From contig CAWJGZ010000004.1 in the NCBI GenBank assembly GCA_963842505.1, positions 620,001-684,000 of the forward strand: DNA of 64,000 nt, read 5' to 3'. This stretch comes from PALSA-129 sp963842505. GTDB lineage: Bacteria; Acidobacteriota; Terriglobia; Bryobacterales; Bryobacteraceae. Of the stretch, positions 34,301 to 41,279 are shown in pieces. Positions within the stretch are counted from its first letter, which is position 1. The number at the start of each line of letters is the position of its first letter. A model generated the notes under the pieces. The model was not told where the DNA came from and did not search any database. It saw only the letters and a list, made by a program, of their open reading frames with translations. Both the position numbers and the translations under genes were made by a program.

Positions 34301-34741
34301 GACTGGTCGCTGGCGCCGGCAGGCAGCCTGTTCACCGGCAACCCCATCCAGCTCACCGATGGCGGCAAGGACATTTCGCTCAGCGGCCAGGGCCTCGACA
34401 GACCCAACGTGGTTCTGCCGGACCAGGTCTACGGATCTCCGAAGTCGCTCAGCGGATGGTTTAACCCGTTGGCCTTCGCAGTCCAGCCGGCTGGTACCTT
34501 TGGCAACCTCGGACGGAATGCGATCTATGGCCCCGGCCAGATCAACTGGGATATGTCCCTCATCCGCCACTTCCGGTTTAGGGAGCGGTGGAGGCTGGAC
34601 TTCCGCGCCGAGTTCTTCAACATCATGAACCACGCCAACTGGAACAACCCGACCACCAGCAACACAAGCTCTACGTTTGGCGAGATCACGGGATTCGGTG
34701 GACCGCGCAATATCCAATTTTCGACGAAGCTTTTCTTCTAG
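31391..34741 (+). CDS. Oar-like TonB-dependent receptor with CarboxypepD-regulatory domain
   Basis: The 1116-residue outer-membrane protein starts at ATG 31391, six bases after AAGGAG, and has a signal peptide ending at A-M-A-Q. Next is a carboxypeptidase-regulatory-like beta-sandwich: V-D-G-H-V-T-D-P-T-G-Q-A-I-V-G-A, G-R-F-A-L-Q-E-L-P-P-G-A-Y. The plug region follows, with D-L-P-F-N-G-R-N and G-G-T-V-N-V-V-T-K-S-G. A long beta-barrel ends in N-I-Q-F-S-T-K-L-F-F, with the terminal aromatic residue expected for outer-membrane assembly. Acidobacteria have many such receptors, thought to import glycans or other large nutrients; the ligand is unknown. It is monocistronic, with its own promoter and terminator. 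Confidence 0.93.
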   Translation: MSFLWTRSGRWNRAAVLFCALALVVLLSPRAMAQAVAVVEVDGHVTDPTGQAIVGAQVKITETGKHEVHTSVTDNTGRFALQELPPGAYRLDVSFAGFKTYVQTGIVLQVGSNPGINVRMQIGAVTDSVEVVSNAGMVETRDSAIAQVIDTQRLLDLPFNGRNLTSVLSDGGGATSTMTLNGGDLTGSKNIQGTAGGSGQFSVAGSQANGINFLLDGGDNNDAFSNVNLPIPFPDAVQELNVQTSALPPQYGLHPGGTVNVVTKSGANAFHGDLFEFFRNGDLNGRPKGDAYGSQPPRDSIKRNQFGGTAGGRIIKDKLFFFGGYQGTRQRSDPTQNTAYTPTAAALNGDFSVLDGAKSNGGCLATARTLKNPSGTPYPNNQIPVSTFDPAGLKLASTYLPLSPNPCGLYTFGYPANNPDDQWIGRVDYIVSPKQTFYGRYFIYDYLAEVIFDGHNALTTGAPGNQDRSQTMTIGDTYSISPTAVNALHMTFDRRRDNRGDAPNLFSPVSLGVNMYNAVPNYTQLSVSSYSGSGFNIGCGTCALANFDINTYQLADDFTLIRGKHQIMIGFDGRKDQFNSYNNQQSNGQFTFNGGISGDGLADLLIGRFDGSPGLTDGNVISDYLRQTVIAAYVQDSFHVSPRFSINYGVRWEPSVPSYDKYGRGNQFSWPLFLQNWHSSEYPTAPAGLIFSKDSQDCCGDAFTASHWATFSPRLGMVWDPKGDAKQTIRVSIAMMHDTTELFYPERWTTNAPYVSSTQITTGVFSNPWASVAGGNPFPGNTVFPATAGVYVSVPPNLKVQYMINYNISYQRELKKDWLVTVNYLGSLTRHIWGSTDANYEMYTGSTATSTAANANQRRLTYLVNPVTGAAYGDIQQSDDGGNAEYNGLLASLNKRFSHNFTILSNYTYSHCVSSWDFAGELAGVIYQNPLNRATGERGNCGFDHRQVFNTSIVVTSPGLGTGALKAITADWSLAPAGSLFTGNPIQLTDGGKDISLSGQGLDRPNVVLPDQVYGSPKSLSGWFNPLAFAVQPAGTFGNLGRNAIYGPGQINWDMSLIRHFRFRERWRLDFRAEFFNIMNHANWNNPTTSNTSSTFGEITGFGGPRNIQFSTKLFF

Positions 34742-34761
34742 TTCCTACCCAGTACTTCCCC

Positions 34762-34798
34762 AACGGGGGCCAGGCGAACCCTGGCCCCCGTTTCTTTT
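34762..34798 (+). terminator. Rho-independent terminator
   Basis: ACGGGGGCCAG, loop GCGAACC, CTGGCCCCCGT, then TTTCTTTT. The perfect 11-base stem and T-rich tail lie 20 bases after the receptor stop codon. Confidence 0.88.
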
Positions 34799-34865
34799 GC
34801 CGGATCGTCCCTGCAACCCCGAGCCGCCCGCAACCGTCTGTTAGACTGAAAGTTACAACCCCACA

Positions 34866-35579
34866 ATGCATGTGCGCGTGCTGTTTTTCGGGATGCTCCG
34901 GGAACTGGCGGGCGGCCCGTCCGACGAGGCCGATTTTCCGCCGGGAGCCGATCTGCGCTCGGTTTTCGAACGCTACGCCAGCCGTTACCCCCGCATGCGG
35001 GAATTGGCAGGCAACATCGTAATCGCCCGGAATCAGGAGTTTGCGGAGATTTCCACGCGCCTTGCCGACGGTGACGAAGTGGCCTTCCTGCCGCCGGTCT
35101 CGGGCGGCACAAACGCGTCCGCCCAAATTACCAAAGCCGGCCATTACTTCGCTTTGACGCGCCAGCCTATCGACACCCGAGCGCTAGAGGCCGGTTTGCT
35201 CACGGGCGCCGAAGGAGCGGTGGTGACCTTCGAAGGCACGGCCCGCAACCACACCGGCGACCGCGCCACGCTGTGCCTCGACTACGAATGCTATGAACCG
35301 ATGGCTCTCAAAACGATGGCGCAGATCGGACTCGATCTGGCCGCGTCGCGCGAGATCGAACGCATCGCCATGGTACACCGCCTCGGCCGCATGCTCATCG
35401 GCGATACCAGCGTGGCCATCCTGGTGACTGCCGCGCACCGCCGCCCGGCATTCGAGACGGCGCTCGAAGCCATCGACCAGCTCAAGAAGCGCGTCCCCAT
35501 CTGGAAGAAGGAGCACTTTCTCGACGGCGCAGTCTGGGTGGAAGGAGAGTGGGACCAAAATGTTCCAGTGGCCGGCTAG
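34866..35579 (+). CDS. moaX: MoaD-MoaE fusion, molybdopterin synthase
   Basis: The 237-residue protein fuses both subunits of molybdopterin synthase, which converts cyclic pyranopterin monophosphate to molybdopterin in the cytoplasm. Residues 1-81 are MoaD (V-R-V-L-F-F-G-M-L-R-E-L) ending in P-P-V-S-G80-G81. MoaE follows (about 90-237) with G-A-V-V-T-F-E-G-T-A-R-N, L-D-Y-E-C-Y-E-P-M-A, V-H-R-L-G-R-M-L-I-G-D and P-I-W-K-K-E-H-F. MoaD needs a free Gly-Gly end to carry the sulfur, so the chain must be cut after G81, as described for mycobacterial MoaX. It heads an overlapping cluster with the VWA, Hfq-like and inositol-phosphatase genes. Confidence 0.93.
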   Translation: MHVRVLFFGMLRELAGGPSDEADFPPGADLRSVFERYASRYPRMRELAGNIVIARNQEFAEISTRLADGDEVAFLPPVSGGTNASAQITKAGHYFALTRQPIDTRALEAGLLTGAEGAVVTFEGTARNHTGDRATLCLDYECYEPMALKTMAQIGLDLAASREIERIAMVHRLGRMLIGDTSVAILVTAAHRRPAFETALEAIDQLKKRVPIWKKEHFLDGAVWVEGEWDQNVPVAG

Positions 35580-36606
35580 ACACATTGGCGCGGCGATTCT
35601 GTGCTCAGCACGGAACCGCGAGCGTTGGCGGCCGGGGCCGGGCCGCGCGGCGGGCCGCTCGCTCACGCTCGCGGTCCTGTGCGCGGCGGCGCTCAGCGGC
35701 CAGACGACGGTCTTCAAGACCAAGGTGCAACTGGTCCATGTAATCGCCACGGTGAAGAACCCGGACGGCGAACCGGTGGGCGCGCTGGAGAAAGCCGACT
35801 TCACCATCTCCGACAACGGCGTGCGCCAGGAAATCGCTTTCTTCCAGCGCACCACCGAGCAGCCGCTCTCCATCGTGCTGCTGATCGATACCAGCGGCTC
35901 CACTGCCAAGGATTTGAAGTACGAGACAGATTCCGCCGCTAAGTTCCTTCACGCTCTGCTGGCGGAGGGCAACCCGCAGGATGCCGTGGCGCTCTACAGC
36001 TTCAATTACGAAGTGCGCGAGGAGCATAGCTTCACGCGCAATTACACGGCGCTCGAAAACCGTCTGAAGCTGCTGCACGGGGAAGCCGGCACTTCGCTCT
36101 ATGACGCCATTCACCTGGCCGCGCGCGCGCTGGAACCGCGCGAAGGCCGCAAGGTTATCGTAGTGATCACCGACGGCGGCAACACCACCAGCAGCGTGGA
36201 TATCCAGACCGCGTTGAAGGAAGCGCAATTTGCCGACGCGGTGATCTATCCGGTGGTGGTGATGCCGATTACCAACGAGGCGGGCCGCAATACCGGCGGC
36301 GAGCATTCCCTGATCTTCATGGCGCAGCGCACCGGCGGGCGGACGTTTTTCCCCGACGCCGGCAAACTCGACAAGGCCTTCGCCGACATTATCACCGAAC
36401 TGCGCACGCAGTACCTTCTCAGCTTTTATCCACAGGGCGTGCCGCTCACCAAAGACCCGTATCACAAACTCCAGGTGGCCACCACCTCGCCCGATTTGCG
36501 TGTCTCCGCCCGCGACGGCTATTATGGGGATGCGGAAGGCGCCGGATCGGCCGACGCACGAACTACCGTGAATCCCAACGGAAGGAAGAAGCGGTCCCAG
36601 CAGTGA
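35560..36606 (+). CDS. VWFA-related secreted protein (acidobacterial type)
   Basis: The 348-residue protein starts at ATG 35560, overlapping moaX by 20 bases. Its N-terminal 48 residues contain two hydrophobic stretches (I-G-A-A-I-L-C and L-T-L-A-V-L-C-A-A-A-L), separated by an Arg/Pro-rich insertion encoded by a family A repeat. The mature part matches the VWFA-related acidobacterial family: V-N-V-type K-V-Q-L-V-H-V-I-A-T-V-K-N-P-D-G, D-F-T-I-S-D-N-G, then a VWA domain with an intact MIDAS motif D110-T-S-G-S114. The C-terminus reads Y-L-L-S-F-Y-P and is basic. It probably binds a metal-dependent protein partner outside the membrane. It overlaps the next gene by four bases. Confidence 0.9.
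   Translation: MFQWPARHIGAAILCSARNRERWRPGPGRAAGRSLTLAVLCAAALSGQTTVFKTKVQLVHVIATVKNPDGEPVGALEKADFTISDNGVRQEIAFFQRTTEQPLSIVLLIDTSGSTAKDLKYETDSAAKFLHALLAEGNPQDAVALYSFNYEVREEHSFTRNYTALENRLKLLHGEAGTSLYDAIHLAARALEPREGRKVIVVITDGGNTTSSVDIQTALKEAQFADAVIYPVVVMPITNEAGRNTGGEHSLIFMAQRTGGRTFFPDAGKLDKAFADIITELRTQYLLSFYPQGVPLTKDPYHKLQVATTSPDLRVSARDGYYGDAEGAGSADARTTVNPNGRKKRSQQ
35609..35682 (+). repeat. Family A repeat inside the VWA signal-peptide region
   Basis: The left arm CACGGAACCGCGAGCG (35609-35624) and the right arm GCCGCTCGCTCACGCTCGCG (35655-35674), which continues into GTCCTGTGC, face each other, as at 24747-24820. The repeat is in frame and encodes about residues 17-41 of the VWA protein. Confidence 0.65.
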
Positions 36607-36845
36607 GTACATCACAACAGGGTGCAAAATCCGGGCGCGCTCCGGAACATACGTTTGAAGAAGCCAGATACCTCAAACAGTTGATTGAGAACGCCACGCC
36701 TATCCGCGTGAAGATGGAGGATGGCGAGGAAGTGACTGGCACAATCGAGTATTACGACAAGTCTTTCATCCGCCTCACCCGCAAAGGCGAGCCCAATCTT
36801 TTCATCTTCAAACACGACATCAAGTACATCCAGGAAGAGGATTAG
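36603..36845 (+). CDS. hfq: Hfq-like Sm-fold RNA-binding protein
   Basis: The 80-residue product starts at GTG 36603, overlapping the VWA stop by four bases. After a 20-residue polar tail, an Sm-like fold is clear: Y-L-K-Q-L-I-E-N-A-T-P-I-R-V-K-M-E-D-G-E-E-V-T-G-T-I-E-Y-Y-D broken by turns, then F-I-R-L, and F-I-F-K-H-D-I-K-Y-I. The latter corresponds to the Y-K-H motif of Hfq. Hfq hexamers pair small RNAs with mRNAs. Several canonical Hfq residues differ, so it is a divergent member. Its placement between VWA and inositol-phosphatase genes is not the usual miaA-hfq context. Confidence 0.8.
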   Translation: MSTSQQGAKSGRAPEHTFEEARYLKQLIENATPIRVKMEDGEEVTGTIEYYDKSFIRLTRKGEPNLFIFKHDIKYIQEED

Positions 36846-36857
36846 CCAGGCGAGCGC

Positions 36858-37676
36858 ATGGATCACCTGGAAACCGCCGTTGAAATCGCGCGAGAAGCCG
36901 GCGCGCTGATCGCCAACTATTACGAACGGCGCGTGGCCTACGAAGCCAAAGGCGAGTTCGACCTGGTGACGGAAGCCGACCGGGCGTCGGAAAAGCTGGT
37001 GGTGGAACGGCTGCGCTCGCATTTTCCGGCCCACGCGATCGTGGCCGAAGAAGGCGGGGGCCACCAGAGCTCATCCGACTACCGCTGGTTCGTCGATCCG
37101 CTGGACGGCACCACCAATTTCGCGCACAAATTTCCGATGTTCTGCGTATCGATGGGGCTGGAACGGGCGGGCGAAGCCATTGCGGGCGTGATCTACGACC
37201 CGATGCACCAGGAGTTGTTCACCGCCGAACGCGGCTCCGGGGCGTTCCTCAACAGCCATCGCATTCGCGTGTCCGAGACCAAACGCCTGGCCGATAGTCT
37301 TTCCTCCACCGGTTTTCCCAGCCGCAAACGGCATCACAATGTCAACATCCATTTCTATTACCAGTTGGCCATGGCGTCGCACGGCGTGCGGAGAACGGGA
37401 TCGGCGGCGCTGGACCTGGCGTACGTTTCCTGCGGCCGCCTGGACTTTTTCTGGGAATTCGGCTTGAAACCGTGGGACATGTCCGCCGGCACGCTACTGA
37501 CCTCGGAAGCCGGCGGCCGCGTCAGCGACATGACCGGCGCGCCCTTCAATGTGACCGCTTCCGACCATGTGCTGGCCGATAATGGCGTATTGCACGACGA
37601 GGTCCTGGCGGCGTTCGCCGAAATCTTCCAGGGCCATCAACGGATTCCACTACCGCCGCTGCCGAGCGCTCGCTGA
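36858..37676 (+). CDS. suhB: Inositol monophosphatase family protein
   Basis: This 272-residue Mg-dependent phosphatase of the IMPase/SuhB family is cytoplasmic. The metal-binding residues are in V-A-E-E-G-G (Glu64-65) and V-D-P-L-D-G-T-T-N-F (Asp80, Asp83). The C-terminal motif is W-D-M-S-A-G-T-L-L-T-S-E-A-G-G. It hydrolyses myo-inositol 1-phosphate or related sugar phosphates; in some bacteria SuhB also binds the transcription machinery. It starts 12 bases after the Hfq-like gene and closes the moaX-VWA-hfq-suhB cluster. Confidence 0.93.
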   Translation: MDHLETAVEIAREAGALIANYYERRVAYEAKGEFDLVTEADRASEKLVVERLRSHFPAHAIVAEEGGGHQSSSDYRWFVDPLDGTTNFAHKFPMFCVSMGLERAGEAIAGVIYDPMHQELFTAERGSGAFLNSHRIRVSETKRLADSLSSTGFPSRKRHHNVNIHFYYQLAMASHGVRRTGSAALDLAYVSCGRLDFFWEFGLKPWDMSAGTLLTSEAGGRVSDMTGAPFNVTASDHVLADNGVLHDEVLAAFAEIFQGHQRIPLPPLPSAR

Positions 37677-37702
37677 GGAAGTCGCGCCGAGATCGCAGGG
37701 TC

Positions 37703-37726
37703 GACAGGCGAAAGCGCCTGTCCCAC
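37703..37726. repeat. Palindromic element ending CCCAC (family D)
   Basis: GACAGGCGAAAGCGCCTGTC followed by CCAC. It is a perfect palindrome around GAAAGC, located 27 bases after the inositol-phosphatase stop and just before the TPR gene. It is related to elements at 14088, 44081, 39267 and 60882. Confidence 0.6.
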
Positions 37727-37741
37727 ATCGGTGCGCGTAAA

Positions 37742-39265
37742 ATGGAAGTACGCCCCGGCATGAGTATCCATCCTTCCCCAGTTGACCCTGCCAGCCGTCA
37801 CACCGATTCGGCAGGCTTTCTCGCGCATCACCGCCGCTGGCTCTGGGTCTTGGCCGCCATTCCCGCGATCGCCGCGCTCACGGCCGCCGGTTTGAAGTGG
37901 CACGCAAGCACAGCCAGCGCCCGCATACGGTCCATCGCGGTCCTTCCCTTCCTCGATTTGACCCACGCGGGCGGCCAGGATTGGTTGGGCGACGGCCTCA
38001 CCGACGAAATCACCGACGGCCTGGCGCGCGTTCCCGGCTTGCACGTGGCGGCCCAGGCTTCGGCTTTCGAGTTCAAGAACCAAGCCCGCGATCTCCACCG
38101 CATCGGCGAACAATTGGGCGTCGCCGCGGTGCTTGAAGGCAGCATTCAAAAAAGCGGCGGCCATCTCCGCATCACCGCTCAACTCCACCGCACCGATGAC
38201 GGATACGAGCTTTGGTCGGTCACCATAGACCGCGCAGCCGATGACGCGTTTTCGCTTCAGCGGGAAATGGTCCGCGCCCTCGCGCAGAGAATCCGCGCCG
38301 CCGTCAAGCCGCGTGCGGCGCCGCGCCGGCCTTTACCCCAGGCTTACGACGCTTACCTGGAAGGCCGCGCTTTATTCGGCCGCGCCGACGGTGCTTCAGT
38401 TACCAAGGCCTCCGAACGCTTCGCAGAAGCCGCGCGTCTGGATTCGGATTTCGCGCTGGCGTGGGCCTGGCAATCGATCGCCGACGCGTACCGCGTGGAT
38501 GACGGCCTGGTTCGCTCCAATGAGGCCATGCCCGCGGCGCGCGATGCCGCCGAACGCGCCGCCGCCCTGGATGCCGATTCCGGAGAGGCGCACCTCGCAT
38601 TGGGAATCGTGAAGCTGCAGTACGACTGGGATTGGAACGCCGCCAAGCAGGAATTCGACCGCGCCCTTCAGCTCAGCGCGGGGCCCGGCCTGGCGCAGCA
38701 CTGGCTGGCGCACTGGTATGAAACCCAGGGGCGGCTCGGCGAGGCCCTGTCGCAAATGCAAAGCGCTCTCACGCTCGATCCTCTATCGCCCGAAATGCTC
38801 CGCGATGCAGTGAACGAGCACTTGGCGTCCACCAACCCGGCGGGCGCGCTGCCATTTGCGCGGAAGGCCGCGGATCTTTTCCCCCACGATCCGCAGGCCA
38901 AAAGCAGCTTGATTGGCGCGCTGCTCTATGCGGGTCAGACGGAAAAAGCACGGCAGTTGACCGGGGAGCTTGGCGCCACACTGCAGGCGGCGCTCTGGTC
39001 CGCCATGGGAGGCGAACCTGGCGAGGCCCGCGGTCTGCTCGATCAGGGAGACGCTCTGCACGAGGAACAACACGTGCCCGCCGCGGCGTTAGCCGATCTG
39101 GCCGCGGCAGCGGAAGATTGGAATCGCCTGTTTTATTGGCTCAATATCGCGTACGACGAGCGAAGCGCCCATTTGCCCTATGCGCGCCTGAATCCGCGGA
39201 TTCCAGCGGCAGATCCGCGCTTTGCGGACCTTCTGAGCAGAATGAACCTGCCGCCGGCGCATTAA
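37742..39265 (+). CDS. TolB-like N-terminal domain and TPR membrane protein
   Basis: The 507-residue protein (start ATG 37742, or ATG 37760) has one membrane helix (about 33-52, R-W-L-W-V-L-A-A-I-P-A-I). Next is a roughly 130-residue domain of the kind found between adenylate-cyclase or kinase domains and TPRs: I-A-V-L-P-F-L-D-L, D-W-L-G-D-G-L-T-D-E-I-T-D-G-L, V-L-E-G-S-I-Q-K-S-G-G-H-L-R-I. The rest is TPR repeats (A-A-R-L-D-S-D-F-A-L-A-W, A-L-D-A-D-S-G-E-A-H-L-A-L-G and others). In relatives the N-terminus carries a DNA-binding or kinase domain, which is missing here. It is likely a periplasm-facing scaffold. Confidence 0.85.
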   Translation: MEVRPGMSIHPSPVDPASRHTDSAGFLAHHRRWLWVLAAIPAIAALTAAGLKWHASTASARIRSIAVLPFLDLTHAGGQDWLGDGLTDEITDGLARVPGLHVAAQASAFEFKNQARDLHRIGEQLGVAAVLEGSIQKSGGHLRITAQLHRTDDGYELWSVTIDRAADDAFSLQREMVRALAQRIRAAVKPRAAPRRPLPQAYDAYLEGRALFGRADGASVTKASERFAEAARLDSDFALAWAWQSIADAYRVDDGLVRSNEAMPAARDAAERAAALDADSGEAHLALGIVKLQYDWDWNAAKQEFDRALQLSAGPGLAQHWLAHWYETQGRLGEALSQMQSALTLDPLSPEMLRDAVNEHLASTNPAGALPFARKAADLFPHDPQAKSSLIGALLYAGQTEKARQLTGELGATLQAALWSAMGGEPGEARGLLDQGDALHEEQHVPAAALADLAAAAEDWNRLFYWLNIAYDERSAHLPYARLNPRIPAADPRFADLLSRMNLPPAH

Positions 39266-39266
39266 G

Positions 39267-39296
39267 TGGGAGCGCAGGCGGCACCGCCTGCGCCAC
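39267..39296. terminator. Palindrome between convergent genes
   Basis: GTGGGA, GCGCAGGCGG, CACCGCCTGCGC, CAC form a long hairpin in the 78 bases between the convergent TPR and cytochrome genes. There is no T-run, but the position suits a bidirectional terminator. It resembles the family D palindromes. Confidence 0.5.
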
Positions 39297-39343
39297 CAAG
39301 ACAATCCTGTGTTTGCGGCGGTGGGGCCCTGCCGAGGCTCTTA

Positions 39344-39724
39344 CTACGGTTGAGGCCCGCCCGGAGCGGGAGCCGGCGCCACGGTTTCGGGTGTCGTCTT
39401 GCCGCGGTGGCAGGTGTAGCAGGTCACATATACCTTGCCTTCGGCTGAGGGAAACTTGGCGTTGATGTCATGCGCCAGGGCGATCATCGAGCGCGCCTGT
39501 ATTTTTTTTGGATTGTCGTCGCTGGCGAAGTCGCCGCGGACGTGGCAGAATTGGCAATTTTGTCCGAGCGCCCGGGCGAACTGTTGCATGATGCCAGCTT
39601 GCAACTGTTCGGGCGTCAGAATTTTCAGGTTCTTCGGCGGCCCGCCGCCTTTCTTTTGTGGCGGGGGCGCGTCCTGGGCGCAGAGCGGAATCAGAACTAA
39701 CAGCATCGTGGCTAGAAATCGCAT
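39344..39724 (-). CDS. Small exported diheme c-type cytochrome
   Basis: The 126-residue protein starts at ATG 39724 (or ATG 39736) with a signal peptide (RFLATMLLVLIPLCAQ). Two heme c attachment motifs are present: C57-Q-F-C-H61 and C102-Y-T-C-H106. N-L-K-I-L-T-P-E-Q-L precedes the first, as in the photosynthetic reaction-centre cytochrome c-like family of Acidobacteria and Planctomycetes. It is a periplasmic electron carrier or part of an oxidase module. No redox partner is adjacent. Confidence 0.88.
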   Translation of the reverse strand: MRFLATMLLVLIPLCAQDAPPPQKKGGGPPKNLKILTPEQLQAGIMQQFARALGQNCQFCHVRGDFASDDNPKKIQARSMIALAHDINAKFPSAEGKVYVTCYTCHRGKTTPETVAPAPAPGGPQP

Positions 39725-39792
39725 GGGAACCAGCATACCCTATTCCCTTCCCTGGCTGGAAATGCCTTCCGGGCGCCACGCGGCCTGGGGCT

Positions 39793-39824
39793 GGCCGCTC
39801 GCTGACGCTCACGGTTCTGTGCCG
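39793..39824 (+). repeat. Family A repeat, single arm
   Basis: GGCCGCTCGCTGACGCTCAC continues into GGTTCTGTGCCG, 44 bases upstream of lspA. Read in the lspA frame it gives R-S-L-T-L-T-V-L-C, the same peptide this repeat encodes inside the VWA gene. Confidence 0.6.
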
Positions 39825-39867
39825 CGTGAATCCGCACGCCTGTTACCATATTGGTGACTCCCAATCC

Positions 39868-40362
39868 ATGGTTGATCTCCGCGTGAAAGCTTATGGCACG
39901 GCGGCGGCGGTACTCGCGCTGGACCGTTTCACCAAGTGGTGGATCGAGCGCCACGTCACGTTCCTCGACACGTACCGCATTATTCCGGGCTTCTTCGACA
40001 TCATCCATTCGGAGAACCGCGGCGTAGCCTTCGGGTTGTTCAATGACTCGACTTCCGAATGGCGCACCACGCTGCTGATCCTGGGCGCGCTGGCGGCAGT
40101 GGTAACGGTGAGCGCGCTGTTGTGGAGGCCGGACCGTCTGGACACGGCTTCGCGCTGGGGCTTCGCGCTGGTGCTGGGCGGAGCGGCAGGCAATCTGGTC
40201 GACCGCATTCTCTGGGGACGCGTGACGGACTTCCTGCTGTTCTACGCGGGCCAGTATCAATGGCCGGCGTTTAACGTGGCGGATTCGGCGGTGGTGATTG
40301 GATGCGGGCTGCTGGTGATCGATCTCATCCGGCCCAAACGACGGACGGCCAATGTATCCTGA
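39868..40362 (+). CDS. lspA: Lipoprotein signal peptidase II
   Basis: This 164-residue inner-membrane aspartyl protease cleaves prolipoprotein signal peptides. ATG 39868 is chosen because upstream sequence is repeat. The family motifs include I-P-G-F-F-D-I-I-H-S-E-N-R-G-V-A-F-G-L-F (split here by turns), the catalytic Asp in G-G-A-A-G-N-L-V-D-R-I and the second in F-N-V-A-D-S. Four membrane helices are expected. It overlaps lgt by 11 bases, pairing two successive steps of lipoprotein processing. Confidence 0.95.
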   Translation: MVDLRVKAYGTAAAVLALDRFTKWWIERHVTFLDTYRIIPGFFDIIHSENRGVAFGLFNDSTSEWRTTLLILGALAAVVTVSALLWRPDRLDTASRWGFALVLGGAAGNLVDRILWGRVTDFLLFYAGQYQWPAFNVADSAVVIGCGLLVIDLIRPKRRTANVS

Positions 40363-41125
40363 ACTGTTCCATCTCTCGTTCCTGCACACCTACGGCGTTT
40401 TGGTGGCGCTGGCATTTCTGGCGGGCCTGTGGATCGCGGCGCGGCTAGGCAAACGCGAAGGCCTGAACTCCGACAGCCTCACGAACCTGGTGGTCTACTG
40501 CGCGCTGGCGGCCATCGGCGGCGCCAAGCTCATGATGTTCGTGGTGGACCCGCGGTACCGCCAGAATCCGGCGGAAATTTTCACCGTGGACACGCTGCGC
40601 GCCGCCGGAGTGTTCTACGGCGGGCTGATCGCCGCGCTAGCCGTGGCTGTCTGGTACATGCGCAAAACCGAGCTGCCGGCGTGGCGGACAGCGGATGCCT
40701 GCGCGCCGGGAATCGCGCTGGGGCACGGCATCGGACGGCTTGGCTGTTTTTCGGCGGGCTGCTGCTGGGGCGTGGAATGCCACCTGCCGTGGGCGGTCAC
40801 ATTCCGCAGCCCGGCGGCGGCGGAAATCGTGGGAGTGCCGCTCAACGTTCCGCTCCATCCCACACAGCTTTACGAAGCCTTTGCGGAGTTCGCGATTTTC
40901 GCCGTGCTCTACTGGCGCATCGGCAAAGCGCATCGCCGCGGCACCATCATCATGCTGTATCTGCTGCTGTACGGCGCGGTGCGGTTCGTGGTGGAGTTCT
41001 TCCGCTACCACGAGCAGGGGAACCTGTGGGGCACACCGCTCGATACGTCGCAGTGGATCTCGCTGGGTTTGTGCACCGCCGCAGCCGCGTGGCTGCTGAA
41101 GCGGCGCGGCACGCCAACGGCATAG
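40352..41125 (+). CDS. lgt: Prolipoprotein diacylglyceryl transferase
   Basis: The 257-residue polytopic membrane enzyme transfers diacylglycerol to the lipobox Cys of prolipoproteins. It starts at ATG 40352 inside lspA. The signature region reads H-G-I-G-R-L-G-C-F-S-A-G-C-C-W-G, the Cys-rich variant of the Lgt motif G-R-x-G-N-F. H-P-T-Q-L-Y-E and V-E-F-F-R-Y-H-E-Q-G follow as in other Lgt proteins. Seven hydrophobic segments are visible. Translational coupling to lspA is likely. Confidence 0.93.
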   Translation: MYPELFHLSFLHTYGVLVALAFLAGLWIAARLGKREGLNSDSLTNLVVYCALAAIGGAKLMMFVVDPRYRQNPAEIFTVDTLRAAGVFYGGLIAALAVAVWYMRKTELPAWRTADACAPGIALGHGIGRLGCFSAGCCWGVECHLPWAVTFRSPAAAEIVGVPLNVPLHPTQLYEAFAEFAIFAVLYWRIGKAHRRGTIIMLYLLLYGAVRFVVEFFRYHEQGNLWGTPLDTSQWISLGLCTAAAAWLLKRRGTPTA

Positions 41126-41279
41126 CCATCGCCGAGCCATTCCACATCCAAGATAACGTTTCCCCATCGCTGGTACCGCCGGCACTTTCACGGCGATTCA
41201 GTACGTCTGAAGTACGAAACGCCCATTTTCCCGCCGGACTTTCAGGGCATCATGACACCAAGGAAACAAGCACTGGGAC

